A stretch of 64,000 nucleotides of DNA from Bacteroidales bacterium (GTDB taxonomy: Bacteria; Bacteroidota; Bacteroidia; Bacteroidales; UBA1556). The stretch covers positions 1-64,000 of the forward strand of contig JAMOQI010000057.1 of assembly GCA_027064095.1 (NCBI GenBank), read 5' to 3'. Positions 52,501 through 61,680 of the stretch are shown here, in pieces; the first letter of the stretch is position 1; every line of letters begins with the position of its first letter. The position numbers and the translations under genes are program-made. The notes under the pieces were generated by a model. That model ran no database searches, was not told the DNA's origin, and saw only the letters and a list, made by a program, of their open reading frames with translations.

Positions 52501-52813
52501 TCATGGTCTTGCACCACTCAAAGAGAGAAGAGGGAAGCTGAGAATTAGTTTTGATTTAAAAGATAATAAGCTCCGGTGTACTATTGAAGATAATGGAGTG
52601 GGAAGGAGCTTTTATGAGAATAAATCTGATAAATTGCATGAATCTAAAGGGATGCTAATTAGTAAAAAACGTCTGGAAATATTAAATAGAAGTTCTAATG
52701 AGCCTCCATTGCATATTTATGATTTAGTAGATGAAAATGGAACTGCTATCGGTACAAGAGTGATATTAATAATTGATATAGAATATATTAGCGAACATGA
52801 TGGTTTTAAATAA
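49556..52813 (+). CDS. Sensor protein: two-component regulator propeller + Y_Y_Y + LytS-type histidine kinase
   Basis: Repeated LWFGTWDGLNRYDG/MWVGTFDKGI blades; TM segment; LQMNPHFVFNTLNSIQSFI and IYVENAIIHGL. ORF start is GTG; true start is uncertain. Confidence 0.92.
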   Translation: MLKIIDNIHLIFQGINRGVKFILQILLLQLSYKLSVFRIISKVESRPNTVIISTFFLLFQIISYAQSNSIDYKVQRITTEIQKTLPGISQNTIRCIYEDHKGLLWFGTWDGLNRYDGIRFDIFRMKVGDSKTNLSNNTINVITQDKQKNIWVGTDGGINCLRYIDFKRENIELSIRYPILDDTIHAIYVDAQNRIWVGTQKGLYIINSQRDSVISLSKLVKNETELDEIEIRQIVKFDDRYVWVGTSNGIYKISVIDEKIYHYAKPLISDNHITFIENFHDSIMFIGSENGLNILCSDKDTIEQLYPFSNDIGENVFLSGMLFNEKEFLFGVSVHGLIKYNIENKKFSPFKFPNIGKTKNGAFNPQDEDISCMKKDQYNNLWLGTAWNGFICLSPEPLFFKTFNANDGGFNDNHIWSFCYNNDELWVGTEKGVNIYNNNTHKIRFITKKNGLSSNRIRSITRDKYGRMWVGTFDKGINIINNDGSIIHFIYKDSNSVLPNNTVWNMLEDTSGYMWVSTFGGLVKIDYTNFTSIIYAHNPQDNSSLSANYVYNSSFDSFGRLWVSTYHGLNLFQPKTNSFKRYYHEEGNPASLSTNKIFKVYDDGEGYLWIATIGGGLNRLNLNSEEIDWFTTKDGLSNNIIYSLIDDGMGYLWLSSNLGINRLNIHTLIVNTYNVDDGLQSSEFNFGADLIDDNHNIYMGGMKGFNVFNPRKINNKEYQADLCISAFNVPKSGSIYSVDFGDTVYLKPSLNSFEIEYTKLNLKNSSKEIFRHKLINYETDWINNNGVLAKATYTNVPSGKYVFSLQSADKYGVWNTEPYYLTIIVEEDWYKTFWFLSVVILVLLIIIVVVVRLRFKRLKFKSNVEKQIYQLEKQSLRLQMNPHFVFNTLNSIQSFILNNEKEESISYLSKFSKLMRIILNNSSKSIIPLENEIEMLNHYIVLEQLRFDNRFDYEIFVDKYIDKEFVSIPGMLIQIYVENAIIHGLAPLKERRGKLRISFDLKDNKLRCTIEDNGVGRSFYENKSDKLHESKGMLISKKRLEILNRSSNEPPLHIYDLVDENGTAIGTRVILIIDIEYISEHDGFK

Positions 52814-52840
52814 GGAGTGTAGAATTTAAATATTTGTATA

Positions 52841-53590
52841 ATGAGAATGTTGAATACAGTTATAATAGATGATGAAGAAAAGTCAAGGCAAACGCTTAGG
52901 CAAATGCTTTCGCTATTTTGTAAGAATGTCCAAATTATTGGTGAAGCAAAGGATGTTAGAACAGGCTTTGAGTTGCTTTCAATTGTAAAGCCGGATTTGG
53001 TATTTCTAGATATAAAGATGCCTGATGGAAATGGTTTTGACCTAATTCGTAAATTAAATTCACGAAATTTCAATCTTATCTTTACAACTGCATTTGACCA
53101 GTATGCTATCAAGGCATTTAAGTTTAATGCAATTGACTATTTGCTAAAACCTATTGATACAGATGAGCTTAAAGCGGCGGTAGATAAGGCGGGAAAATAT
53201 ATTCTAACTAATAAGACAAATGTCGATAATCTTATTAGCAATACTTTAGAAGAAAATAAGGAGGACCAGAAAATAGTTTTATCTACAGCGGAAGGAATGC
53301 ATATTATTAAGGTGAAGAATATTATCCGATGCCAAGCTGATGATTATTATACAAATTACTTTTTAAATGATGGTCGTAGGATTATGATATCAAAGACTTT
53401 GAAAGAAAGTGAAGAATTGCTTATTGATTACAATTTTATTCGCCCTCATCGTTCACACCTGATAAATATCTCATATATTAAAAAGTATGTAAAATCTGAT
53501 GGTGGTTATATCGTACTCGCCGACGATTCAAAAATACCTGTATCTCGTCGTAAGAAAGATATAATGGCTGAATATCTTAAAGGAATTTAA
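52841..53590 (+). CDS. LytTR-family response regulator
   Basis: VIIDDEEKSRQTL, LVFLDIKMPDGNGF, C-terminal FIRPHRSHLINISYIKKY LytTR domain. Confidence 0.95.
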   Translation: MRMLNTVIIDDEEKSRQTLRQMLSLFCKNVQIIGEAKDVRTGFELLSIVKPDLVFLDIKMPDGNGFDLIRKLNSRNFNLIFTTAFDQYAIKAFKFNAIDYLLKPIDTDELKAAVDKAGKYILTNKTNVDNLISNTLEENKEDQKIVLSTAEGMHIIKVKNIIRCQADDYYTNYFLNDGRRIMISKTLKESEELLIDYNFIRPHRSHLINISYIKKYVKSDGGYIVLADDSKIPVSRRKKDIMAEYLKGI

Positions 53591-53646
53591 TAATTCTTTT
53601 TTCTTTAATTTAAGTAATTATCACTTTGAATAAAGGTTTGTTAAAT

Positions 53647-54660
53647 TCATTCACTACATTTTAGCAGTATTTTACCTTGCGACATATTGGTTTTATATGA
53701 ATTTACAGCTTCTTCCACTTTTTCAATATTTATTGTTTTGCTGATTGTTGTTTTAAGTTCATTTTTTAGTAAGCTCTGAGCTTTTTTAATTCTTTTCAAT
53801 GTTTTTATAATACCTTGATTTGAAGAGTAATTTCCTAAATAAAAACCTTTAATTTCCTTATTCTGTTGTAATAATACTCTGCTGTCAAAACACGATTTTT
53901 CCTCCGATAGATTTGCATATAAATATACTGTGCTGCCTTCCATTCCTGATAAGATATAATCATTTGTACTTAGACCTCCAACAGCATCAAAGAATAATGT
54001 GATATTTAGTTTTTTTGTTAGTTCTTTTAAATCCTCAGGAAAAGAAGAACTACTGCTATTAAGGACGTATTTGGCCCCTAGTTCTTTTAATGATTCAACT
54101 TGTTTATCGTTTCTAACAATACTTACTAAATCAAAATTTTCCTTAATGGATAGGGCGATAAGCATTTTCCCAAGTGCGCCTCCTGCTGCATTATTTACAA
54201 AAGCTTTTGTTTTATGTTTAGCCATAATATCTACAAAAGCCAAGGCTGTAAGTGGATTTACTATTAGTGATGCAGCCTGTTTAAAGTCTATGTTATCAGG
54301 TGTGGGTATAACGTGCATAGCCGAAGTAAGTGTATATTCAGCCCAAGTTCCTCCCAAATTATCGGAAGAAGTACAGCTTACTTTTTTCCCCATTCTTACT
54401 GCTGGGATAATTCCTCCACCTACAGCAATAACAGTTCCACTGCCTTCAATGCCGGGAATAATTGGATAATTAGGTTTATTTATATAGGTGCCTTGTAGCA
54501 TACTTAAATCTGAGGGATTAATTGATGCATACTCCATTTTAACCAATACTTGACCTTTACCGGGTTTAGGTACATCAACCATTTTTATCTCTAATTTTCC
54601 CCCTTGAGAAGATTGTACAACAGCTCTCATTTGCTTCGGAATGTCAATTTTTATAGCCAT
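53647..54660 (-). CDS. Zinc-binding dehydrogenase / quinone oxidoreductase-like MDR protein
   Basis: VLVKMEYASINPSDLSMLQG, GIEGSGTVIAVGGG, NNAAGGALGKMLIALS. Confidence 0.9.
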   Translation of the reverse strand: MAIKIDIPKQMRAVVQSSQGGKLEIKMVDVPKPGKGQVLVKMEYASINPSDLSMLQGTYINKPNYPIIPGIEGSGTVIAVGGGIIPAVRMGKKVSCTSSDNLGGTWAEYTLTSAMHVIPTPDNIDFKQAASLIVNPLTALAFVDIMAKHKTKAFVNNAAGGALGKMLIALSIKENFDLVSIVRNDKQVESLKELGAKYVLNSSSSSFPEDLKELTKKLNITLFFDAVGGLSTNDYILSGMEGSTVYLYANLSEEKSCFDSRVLLQQNKEIKGFYLGNYSSNQGIIKTLKRIKKAQSLLKNELKTTISKTINIEKVEEAVNSYKTNMSQGKILLKCSE

Positions 54661-54969
54661 AACTGTATCAACTTTTGATGCTACTTATTTATGTAAATAT
54701 TATAGAAATGCAAAAGTACAAAATGTACAAACATTAAATATTTTATTAATCTTTATTGCAATTTTGTTCCCATTTGCTAATTTTTTTTATCAAGTTTTTT
54801 AGAATAAAGAGGTACTTTTTTCATTACTTTTAATAATTTTATTTACATAAAAGCGTGAATAATAGACATATATAGCTTTTTTGTTTGTTTGTGGATAATA
54901 TTTATTTAGTTCTATTCTAAATAAGGCAAATTTTTAATATTTTTATGGCTTAATTAAAGCACTTAATTC

Positions 54970-55437
54970 ATGATACCTAAGAATCATAAAATGGACGATA
55001 GTTATGAAACTGTAAAACAGATTTTTACTAACTATCTTGAACAAAAGGGACATCGTAAAACTCCAGAGAGATTCTCTATACTTAGAGAGATTTATTCTAG
55101 TGAAAAACATTTTGATATTGAGTCACTATACTCTCAAATGAAAAAGAATAAATATCGTGTTAGTAGAGCTACTTTATATAATACAATAGATATTTTACAA
55201 CAATGTAAATTGGTAACAAAGCATCAATTTGGTAATAATAGTGCTCAATTTGAAAAATCTTATAAATTTAAGCAACACGACCATATTATTTGTTCAAAGG
55301 ACGGAAAAATTATCGAATTTTGTGACCCTAGGATTCAGGAGATTCAAGATTCTTTAGAGAAGTTATTTAATATTAAAATTAGCCATCATTCTTTGACTTT
55401 TTATGCAGATTGTACTTCTGAAAATGAGTCAAAGTAA
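54970..55437 (+). CDS. fur: Fur family transcriptional regulator
   Basis: [66 protein letters not shown]. Confidence 0.92.
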   Translation: MIPKNHKMDDSYETVKQIFTNYLEQKGHRKTPERFSILREIYSSEKHFDIESLYSQMKKNKYRVSRATLYNTIDILQQCKLVTKHQFGNNSAQFEKSYKFKQHDHIICSKDGKIIEFCDPRIQEIQDSLEKLFNIKISHHSLTFYADCTSENESK

Positions 55438-55448
55438 TATTCTTTCTT

Positions 55449-56753
55449 ATGAACAAAATGAAAGTTGACATCCTTTTAGGCCTTCAATGGGGAGATGAAG
55501 GAAAAGGAAAAATTGTGGATGTATTTACCCCTAAGTATGACATTATTGCACGCTTTCAAGGCGGACCTAATGCTGGTCACACATTAGAATTTAATGGTCA
55601 AAAGCATATTTTACATACTATTCCTTCAGGAATATTTCACCCTGAGACCATTAATATAATTGGCAATGGTGTAATAATTGATCTTAAAATTTTACAAGAT
55701 GAATTAGAAAAGCTTAAGGATAAAGGTGCTGAACCATGTAAAAACCTTTTTATTTCAAAGAAATCGCATCTTATTCTTCCTTCTCATAGAATGTTGGACG
55801 CGGCATACGAAAAGTCCAAAGGCGATTCTAAAATTGGATCTACTTTAAAAGGAATTGGACCAACATATACTGATAAAATAGCACGTTTAGGCCTTCGAAT
55901 AGGAGATATATCTATGGCTAATTTTATGGAGCGTTATGAGAAATTAAAATCCCTACATTTTGATATTTTAAAAACATATTCTTTTGATATAAATCAGCAT
56001 ACAATAGATGGGTTAAAGTTTGATGAATATGAACAAAAGTGGCTTAATGCGATAGATTATATCAGTGATATTAAAACTATTGATGGTGAGCAATTTATAA
56101 ATGATAGTCTAAAAGCTGGTAAAACTGTTTTAGCAGAAGGTGCACAAGGAACGTTATTGGATGTTGATTTTGGCTCGTATCCATTTGTCACCTCTTCAAA
56201 TACTGTAAGTGCTGCAGTTTGTACAGGCTTGGGAGTTGCTCCTAATAGTATCGGTAAAGTATTTGGTGTATTTAAGGCTTATTGTACAAGAGTTGGAAGT
56301 GGCCCTTTCCCAACAGAGCTTTTTGATAATACAGCTGAGGAGTTGAGAGTAAAGGGACATGAATATGGCGCTACTACAGGTCGTATAAGACGTTGTGGAT
56401 GGTTAGACCTCCCTGCTTTACGATACTCTATAATGATTAATGGAGTTACGGATTTAATAATTACAAAGGCTGATGTAATGGATGATTTTGATGAAATAAT
56501 GGTGGCAACACATTATAAAATCAATGATAATATGCTTGATTATATGCCTTTTGAAGTTTTGGACAAAAACCTTGATGTTGTTTTAGAAGTTCATAAAGGC
56601 TGGAAACAGAGTATTACTGATGCAAATGATGAGAATCAATTACCTGACACTTTTATGGAATATATTGAATATATTGAGAAAGCTGTTGATTGTCAAATTA
56701 GTGTTATTTCAGTTGGCCCCGATAGAAAGCAAACTATTATGAGAAGATTGTAG
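55449..56753 (+). CDS. purA: Adenylosuccinate synthase
   Basis: VDILLGLQWGDEGKGKIVDVF; GPTYTDKIARLGLRIGD; EGAQGTLLDVDFGSYPFVTSS. Confidence 0.98.
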   Translation: MNKMKVDILLGLQWGDEGKGKIVDVFTPKYDIIARFQGGPNAGHTLEFNGQKHILHTIPSGIFHPETINIIGNGVIIDLKILQDELEKLKDKGAEPCKNLFISKKSHLILPSHRMLDAAYEKSKGDSKIGSTLKGIGPTYTDKIARLGLRIGDISMANFMERYEKLKSLHFDILKTYSFDINQHTIDGLKFDEYEQKWLNAIDYISDIKTIDGEQFINDSLKAGKTVLAEGAQGTLLDVDFGSYPFVTSSNTVSAAVCTGLGVAPNSIGKVFGVFKAYCTRVGSGPFPTELFDNTAEELRVKGHEYGATTGRIRRCGWLDLPALRYSIMINGVTDLIITKADVMDDFDEIMVATHYKINDNMLDYMPFEVLDKNLDVVLEVHKGWKQSITDANDENQLPDTFMEYIEYIEKAVDCQISVISVGPDRKQTIMRRL

Positions 56754-56805
56754 GTTTCTTATTGGAGGTATTTATAGAGAATTAATTTTTAATTTATATA
56801 ATATT

Positions 56806-57606
56806 ATGAAAAAATTATTGATAGTATTTTTATTATTAGGCTTAACTAGTCAATTATCATTTGCCCAGAAATTAATAGACACCCAGAAATTAATAGATAC
56901 TAAGAAGGTTCCGGTTATTGTTACCAAACGCTTTGCAAAAAAACATAGAAATGCTAAAGAAGTTAAGTGGTTTTTATATGATAAGGAGCATAATTATCTT
57001 GTTAAGTATTTTACTAATGCAATGGAGTGTGAATCTGTTTATGATAATTCAGGTAAAGAATTATCTTCAAAAACAGAGGTGCCTTTAAGTAAACTAAATT
57101 CAAAAATATCAGAAGATATTCGCACTAATCACAAAGATAAAAAAGTAGATAAAGCTTATTTAATAATAAAAGGACCAAGAGAAAAATATTATTCTGTGAT
57201 TCTATTGAAGAGTCAAGGAAGAAAAAAAGACCCTCTTGTATATGAAGCTCAGTATAATTTTAATGGCTCGTATTTAACTCTATATGAGCCTGATATTGTT
57301 GATGAAGTTGTTGAAGAAAAAGGCGCTGATAAATATGAACAAAAGATGGAAGAAGAAACAGAGGAGTTAGAAGGCAGTTATTCATCTGAGAAAATAAGTA
57401 AAGGCGATTTGCCTTCTCCAATAATAGATTATATTAAGAATAATTATGATGTTGCATATAGGTATAAAGAAATTTATGCAAAGTATAATAATAAATATGG
57501 TGATTATTATTATGTGGTACTTAAAAAACAAGGAGAGAAAAAGAAATTTGTACACTTTTTCGATATGTATGGGAAGCTGATAAAAGTGGATGAAGTAGAA
57601 TTATAG
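56806..57606 (+). CDS. Secreted PepSY-like domain protein
   Basis: Signal peptide; VTKRFAKKHRNAKEVKWFLYDKEHNYLVKYF and second half PIIDYIKNNYD...YYVVLKKQGEKKKFVHFFDMYGKLI typical of Bacteroidota PepSY-like proteins. Confidence 0.75.
   Translation: MKKLLIVFLLLGLTSQLSFAQKLIDTQKLIDTKKVPVIVTKRFAKKHRNAKEVKWFLYDKEHNYLVKYFTNAMECESVYDNSGKELSSKTEVPLSKLNSKISEDIRTNHKDKKVDKAYLIIKGPREKYYSVILLKSQGRKKDPLVYEAQYNFNGSYLTLYEPDIVDEVVEEKGADKYEQKMEEETEELEGSYSSEKISKGDLPSPIIDYIKNNYDVAYRYKEIYAKYNNKYGDYYYVVLKKQGEKKKFVHFFDMYGKLIKVDEVEL
56864..56899 (+). repeat. 18-bp in-frame tandem duplication
   Basis: cccagaaattaatagaca / cccagaaattaatagata, encoding tandem QKLIDT at the signal-peptide junction. Confidence 0.9.
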
Positions 57607-57632
57607 GATTATATAATTCATAATATAAAATT

Positions 57633-57662
57633 AAAAGCTGCTGATTATCAGTGGCTTTTTTT
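57633..57662 (+). terminator. Rho-independent terminator
   Basis: aaaagctgctga-tta-tcagtggctttttttat stem-loop plus T tract. Confidence 0.85.
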
Positions 57663-57671
57663 ATAAAGCTA

Positions 57672-57705
57672 AATTGTTAGGTTTATTTGTGAATAATCAG
57701 GGTTG
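57672..57705 (+). repeat. Solo palindromic end of the dispersed intergenic repeat (diverged)
   Basis: aattgttaggtttatttgtgaataatcagggttg. Confidence 0.6.
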
Positions 57706-57709
57706 AAGA

Positions 57710-58465
57710 TTAGTAATAATAATACTTTTTAGGTGCTTTGCTATAAATTGGTATTATCCATCCTATTTTAAAACTATACATAATAGCTGTATAACTCAGT
57801 TTCGTATTTTCGTTGTAATCAGCATTATATGTTCTTCTGTTCTGAACAAAGGCTTGAGTAAATTCAAAACCTGCATATAAATTTGTTAGGTTGCGAGCAC
57901 CAAGATATCGATATCCGATAAATTGTGTTAGACTAAGTCCGTTTGTTAATCTGTCATACATTTTTTTATTCTCACCATTTATTTGTGGGGCAGTCATTTC
58001 AGGATTCTCAATTCTAGTTTTGTACTGCATTAGTCCGGTTCCAATTTGTATAAATGGGCCACTATTAGGATTGGGTGATAAAAAATTAAATTGATAACCT
58101 GTAAATATTTGTACATTAAAACCCCTGTGATATAAAAACACTTCGGCATATTGACCATTACCATCGATTATATAACCATGATCATTTACAATATCTTTAA
58201 AATAGGGTATTTCATTTTTTACATTATCACTAAAAAAATATTCAAAGCCAAGTCCTAAAATAAATTGATTTTTAAATTTTAGATTAAAGTCTGTTCCTAT
58301 TGCATTGCAATTACCATATTGGTTTGCTAATTCACCAGTTGTAAAATGATAGCCATAATGTATTCCTATTGATGGAATAAAAATAGAAGAATCACTTATT
58401 TCTTTTTGTGCAAATGAAAAACTTGATAGTATGGATAATGCAAGTATAAGGTAAAATGATCTCAT
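57710..58465 (-). CDS. Hypothetical outer-membrane-like protein
   Basis: Signal peptide; beta-rich (GLGFEYFFSD, NLYAGFEFTQAF, SFKIGWIIPIY). Confidence 0.7.
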   Translation of the reverse strand: MRSFYLILALSILSSFSFAQKEISDSSIFIPSIGIHYGYHFTTGELANQYGNCNAIGTDFNLKFKNQFILGLGFEYFFSDNVKNEIPYFKDIVNDHGYIIDGNGQYAEVFLYHRGFNVQIFTGYQFNFLSPNPNSGPFIQIGTGLMQYKTRIENPEMTAPQINGENKKMYDRLTNGLSLTQFIGYRYLGARNLTNLYAGFEFTQAFVQNRRTYNADYNENTKLSYTAIMYSFKIGWIIPIYSKAPKKYYYY

Positions 58466-58579
58466 AAAAATTATCTTAATCTTAATTAAATTTATAATTT
58501 ATACAAACTAATATTGGCAAAGTAACGAAAAGTATTTGATATTGTTATTTGCTTTTATCACATATTTTTAATCAGCATT

Positions 58580-58822
58580 ATTTATACAAATGCAAAGCGA
58601 ATTGTATCAATAAGCTTTGAGTAGTGGGGGTAATGCAGGAAAATCCTCTAGAAATAAGTTCGGGACAGGTTGATTTAGAAAAACTTAAATTTGGGTATCT
58701 GGACAATATCCAAACTTATAAACTTCGATTAGGTATAAGTTTTTTGTGAGTGAAATCTTATGTCGAACTGAGATTATTAGTTTTACTTAATCGTTAGGAT
58801 TATTAGTGAATAATCCGGGTTT
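58580..58822 (+). repeat. Dispersed structured intergenic repeat, copy C
   Basis: atttatacaaatgcaaagcgaattgtatcaataagc...taatgcaggaaaatcctct...gatttagaaaaacttaaatttgggta...attagttttacttaatcgttaggattattagtgaataatccgggtt. Confidence 0.88.
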
Positions 58823-58829
58823 ACCTGCT

Positions 58830-59303
58830 TTATTCATGATGATAAGGTTCATTTCTAAGAATGCTCATAGCTCTATAGCATTGTTCAAGAAGTAATAATC
58901 TAATCATCTGGTGAGAAAAAGTCATTTTAGAAAGAGCAATTTTTTGTTGGCTTTTAGAATACACATCTTTGCTGAAACCATAAGGACCACCAACGATTAA
59001 ACAAAGAGATTTTATACCACTATTCATTTTATCCTGAAGGTATTTTGCATATTCAATACTTCTAAACTCTTTACCTTTTTCGTCCAAAAGAACCACAAAA
59101 TCTGAATTGTCAATTTTATTAAGAATAAGTTTTCCTTCCTTTTCTTTTTGCTGTTCGATTGTTAATGATTTAGCCTTTTTCAAGGCAGGAATAACTATTA
59201 TCTCTAAAGGTAAATAATTCTTTAGCCTTTTTTCAAATACATTACAAGCTTGATTTAAATAATTTGCCTCTGTTTTGCCAACAAAAATTATTTTTAATTT
59301 CAT
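58830..59303 (-). CDS. rlmH: 23S rRNA (pseudouridine1915-N3)-methyltransferase RlmH
   Basis: LDEKGKEFRSIEYA, LIVGGPYGFSKDV, SKMTFSHQMIRLLLLEQCYRAMSILRNEPYHHE. Confidence 0.97.
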   Translation of the reverse strand: MKLKIIFVGKTEANYLNQACNVFEKRLKNYLPLEIIVIPALKKAKSLTIEQQKEKEGKLILNKIDNSDFVVLLDEKGKEFRSIEYAKYLQDKMNSGIKSLCLIVGGPYGFSKDVYSKSQQKIALSKMTFSHQMIRLLLLEQCYRAMSILRNEPYHHE

Positions 59304-59330
59304 GGTTCAATAGATTAATGAAAACATAGA

Positions 59331-61571
59331 TTACTCTATTCTGTATATATTCTCTATGCCTTCAATTTTCTGGAGTTTTTTAATAATGGTGCTTAATTGC
59401 TCACTGTCTTTTACATAAATCATTACGCTGCCTTCAAAAAGGTCGTTGTTAGTTTCTACGGTAAAAGATCTAATATTTATTCCTAATTCAGAAGAAATAA
59501 TATTTGAAACATCATTTATTAATCCTAGTCTGTCGCTACCATAAAACTTTATTCCAGTAAGGAATTGAAGGTCTCCTTTTTCTCTCCATTTGGCTTTTAT
59601 TATATTACTACCATACTTTGACATAAGTTCTGATGCCTCAGTACAAGTAGTTCTATGGATACTAATACTATTATTTTTTTCTATAAAACCAATAACATCA
59701 TCCCCCGGTATTGGTTTGCAACATTTAGCTAATATGATTTCTGCATGGTCATATTTCTTTGATAATAACAGTCCATTGGGTTTTTTCTTTAACTTTTTTT
59801 GGATAATACTTGAGAGCTCCTCCGTTTTACTTATAGTAGGTTTTTTGCTAAAAGGATTTAGATATTTAATCCAGTTATTCTTTTCCTTATTGTATTTAAT
59901 AAATTTTTCAAGATCTTCTTCTGTAAGCTGTCCTTTCCCCAATCGAAGATAAAGGATTGAAATTTCGGATAAACCTAAATAATTTAACAAATCTTTTTCC
60001 AGTTTGTTATTACATTGTAAATCTTGACTTTCACAATAAATCGATAATATTAATTCTCCTTTTTGAATGTATTTACGCTTATTAGCATTAATAGAATTCT
60101 TAATTGATGACTTTGCTCTGGCAGTATATGCCCAATCCAGCCATTCATCTTTTGGCATCTGTTTACGCGAAGTGATAATCTCAATCTGATCGCCGCTTTT
60201 CAACCTATGATTCAATGGTGTTAACTGGTTGTTGATTTTTGCTCCTATTGCTGTATCTCCGATTTTAGAATGTATTAAGTATGCAAAGTCTATAACAGTA
60301 CTGCCTTTAGGCATGGTCATGATATCCCCTTTAGGGGTAAATACATATATTTCATCTGAAAATAGATTGAGTTTGAATTCATCTAGAAATGCTAGTGCAT
60401 CAGAATCTGGATTTTTAAGTGTGTCTTGTATCTTACTTAACCAAACATCTAAACCTCCAATAGTATCTGTTTTGTCCTTATACTTCCAGTGAGCAGCATA
60501 GCCTTTTTCTGCTATCTCATCCATTCGTTTACTTCTAATCTGAACTTCAATCCATCTTCCGCTTTTACTCATAACCGTAGTGTGAAGAGCCTCATAACCA
60601 TTGGCTTTGGGTACTGAAATCCAATCTCTGAAACGGTCTTGTTTAGGAACGTAAATCTGTGTAATACCTGCATATACTTTCCAGCAATCCAGTTTTTCAT
60701 TTTCAATATCACTATTTAAAATTATTCTAACAGCAAAAATGTCATAAACTTGCTCGAAATTAATCTTCTTAGTTTGCATTTTATTCCAAATAGAACTAAT
60801 TGATTTATTACGGTGAATAATTTTGTATTCAAGTCCACTTTTGTCAAGTTGTTTTTTTATTGGTTGAATAAATTTATGAATAGATTTTTTTAGGTCAACT
60901 TCATTACTCTTTAATTTTTCTGAAATAATTCTATAGGCATCAGGATTTTTATATTTCAACACTAAATCTTCCAACTCGCTTTTAATTTCAAATAAGCCGA
61001 GTCTATTAGCAATTGGTGCATACAATATACTGGTCTCCGAACTTATTTTCATTTGCTTTTCTTTAGGCATAGACTCAAGCGTCCTCATATTGTGTAGCCT
61101 ATCAGCAAGCTTAATTATAATTACTCTTACGTCATCAGCAAGTGTTAGTAGTATCTTTCTAAAATTTTCTGCTTGTAATGATTCACTTTGAGCAAATATG
61201 GAAGATATTTTTGTGAGACCGTCAACTATTTTAGCAACCTTTTTACCAAACATCACTTCAATGTCTTTTAAGGTATAGTCAGTATCTTCAACTACATCAT
61301 GTATGAGCGCACATATAATAGAAGTGGTTTTTAATCCAATATCACGAGTGCAAATAAGTGCAACCTCCAGTGGATGAAAAATATATAATTCACCACTTTT
61401 TCTACGTACACCTTCATGTGCCTGCTGTGCAAAAATAAAGGCCTTTTTTATCTGCTTACGTTTTTCAGGGTCGTCTACTTTACTGTAATGCATTATTTGC
61501 CTAAACTTATTATTTATAAGTCGCTTTTCCTCGGCCTCAGTATTTTCTATTTTAGTAGTCTCTGTTGTCAA
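59331..61571 (-). CDS. Bifunctional (p)ppGpp synthetase/hydrolase, RelA/SpoT family
   Basis: HD motif ICALIHDVVEDT, synthetase KANGYEALHTTV, TGS VFTPKGDIMTMPKGSTVIDFAY, C-terminal ACT. Confidence 0.96.
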   Translation of the reverse strand: MTTETTKIENTEAEEKRLINNKFRQIMHYSKVDDPEKRKQIKKAFIFAQQAHEGVRRKSGELYIFHPLEVALICTRDIGLKTTSIICALIHDVVEDTDYTLKDIEVMFGKKVAKIVDGLTKISSIFAQSESLQAENFRKILLTLADDVRVIIIKLADRLHNMRTLESMPKEKQMKISSETSILYAPIANRLGLFEIKSELEDLVLKYKNPDAYRIISEKLKSNEVDLKKSIHKFIQPIKKQLDKSGLEYKIIHRNKSISSIWNKMQTKKINFEQVYDIFAVRIILNSDIENEKLDCWKVYAGITQIYVPKQDRFRDWISVPKANGYEALHTTVMSKSGRWIEVQIRSKRMDEIAEKGYAAHWKYKDKTDTIGGLDVWLSKIQDTLKNPDSDALAFLDEFKLNLFSDEIYVFTPKGDIMTMPKGSTVIDFAYLIHSKIGDTAIGAKINNQLTPLNHRLKSGDQIEIITSRKQMPKDEWLDWAYTARAKSSIKNSINANKRKYIQKGELILSIYCESQDLQCNNKLEKDLLNYLGLSEISILYLRLGKGQLTEEDLEKFIKYNKEKNNWIKYLNPFSKKPTISKTEELSSIIQKKLKKKPNGLLLSKKYDHAEIILAKCCKPIPGDDVIGFIEKNNSISIHRTTCTEASELMSKYGSNIIKAKWREKGDLQFLTGIKFYGSDRLGLINDVSNIISSELGINIRSFTVETNNDLFEGSVMIYVKDSEQLSTIIKKLQKIEGIENIYRIE

Positions 61572-61680
61572 TTATAATAATATTTATACGTGTTTTAGAT
61601 TTTAAAAGCGTAAAGATATGGAAAATATCTTCAATTTTGATATCATAGAAAATAATTAAATCATAAGAATATTAACCGGT

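Noticed and set aside
53999-54498. 156-aa and 61-aa plus-strand ORFs
   Set aside because: Antisense to the MDR dehydrogenase; Ser/Phe-rich shadow translation.
59590-60492. 120-aa and 87-aa plus-strand ORFs
   Set aside because: Antisense to the RelA/SpoT gene.
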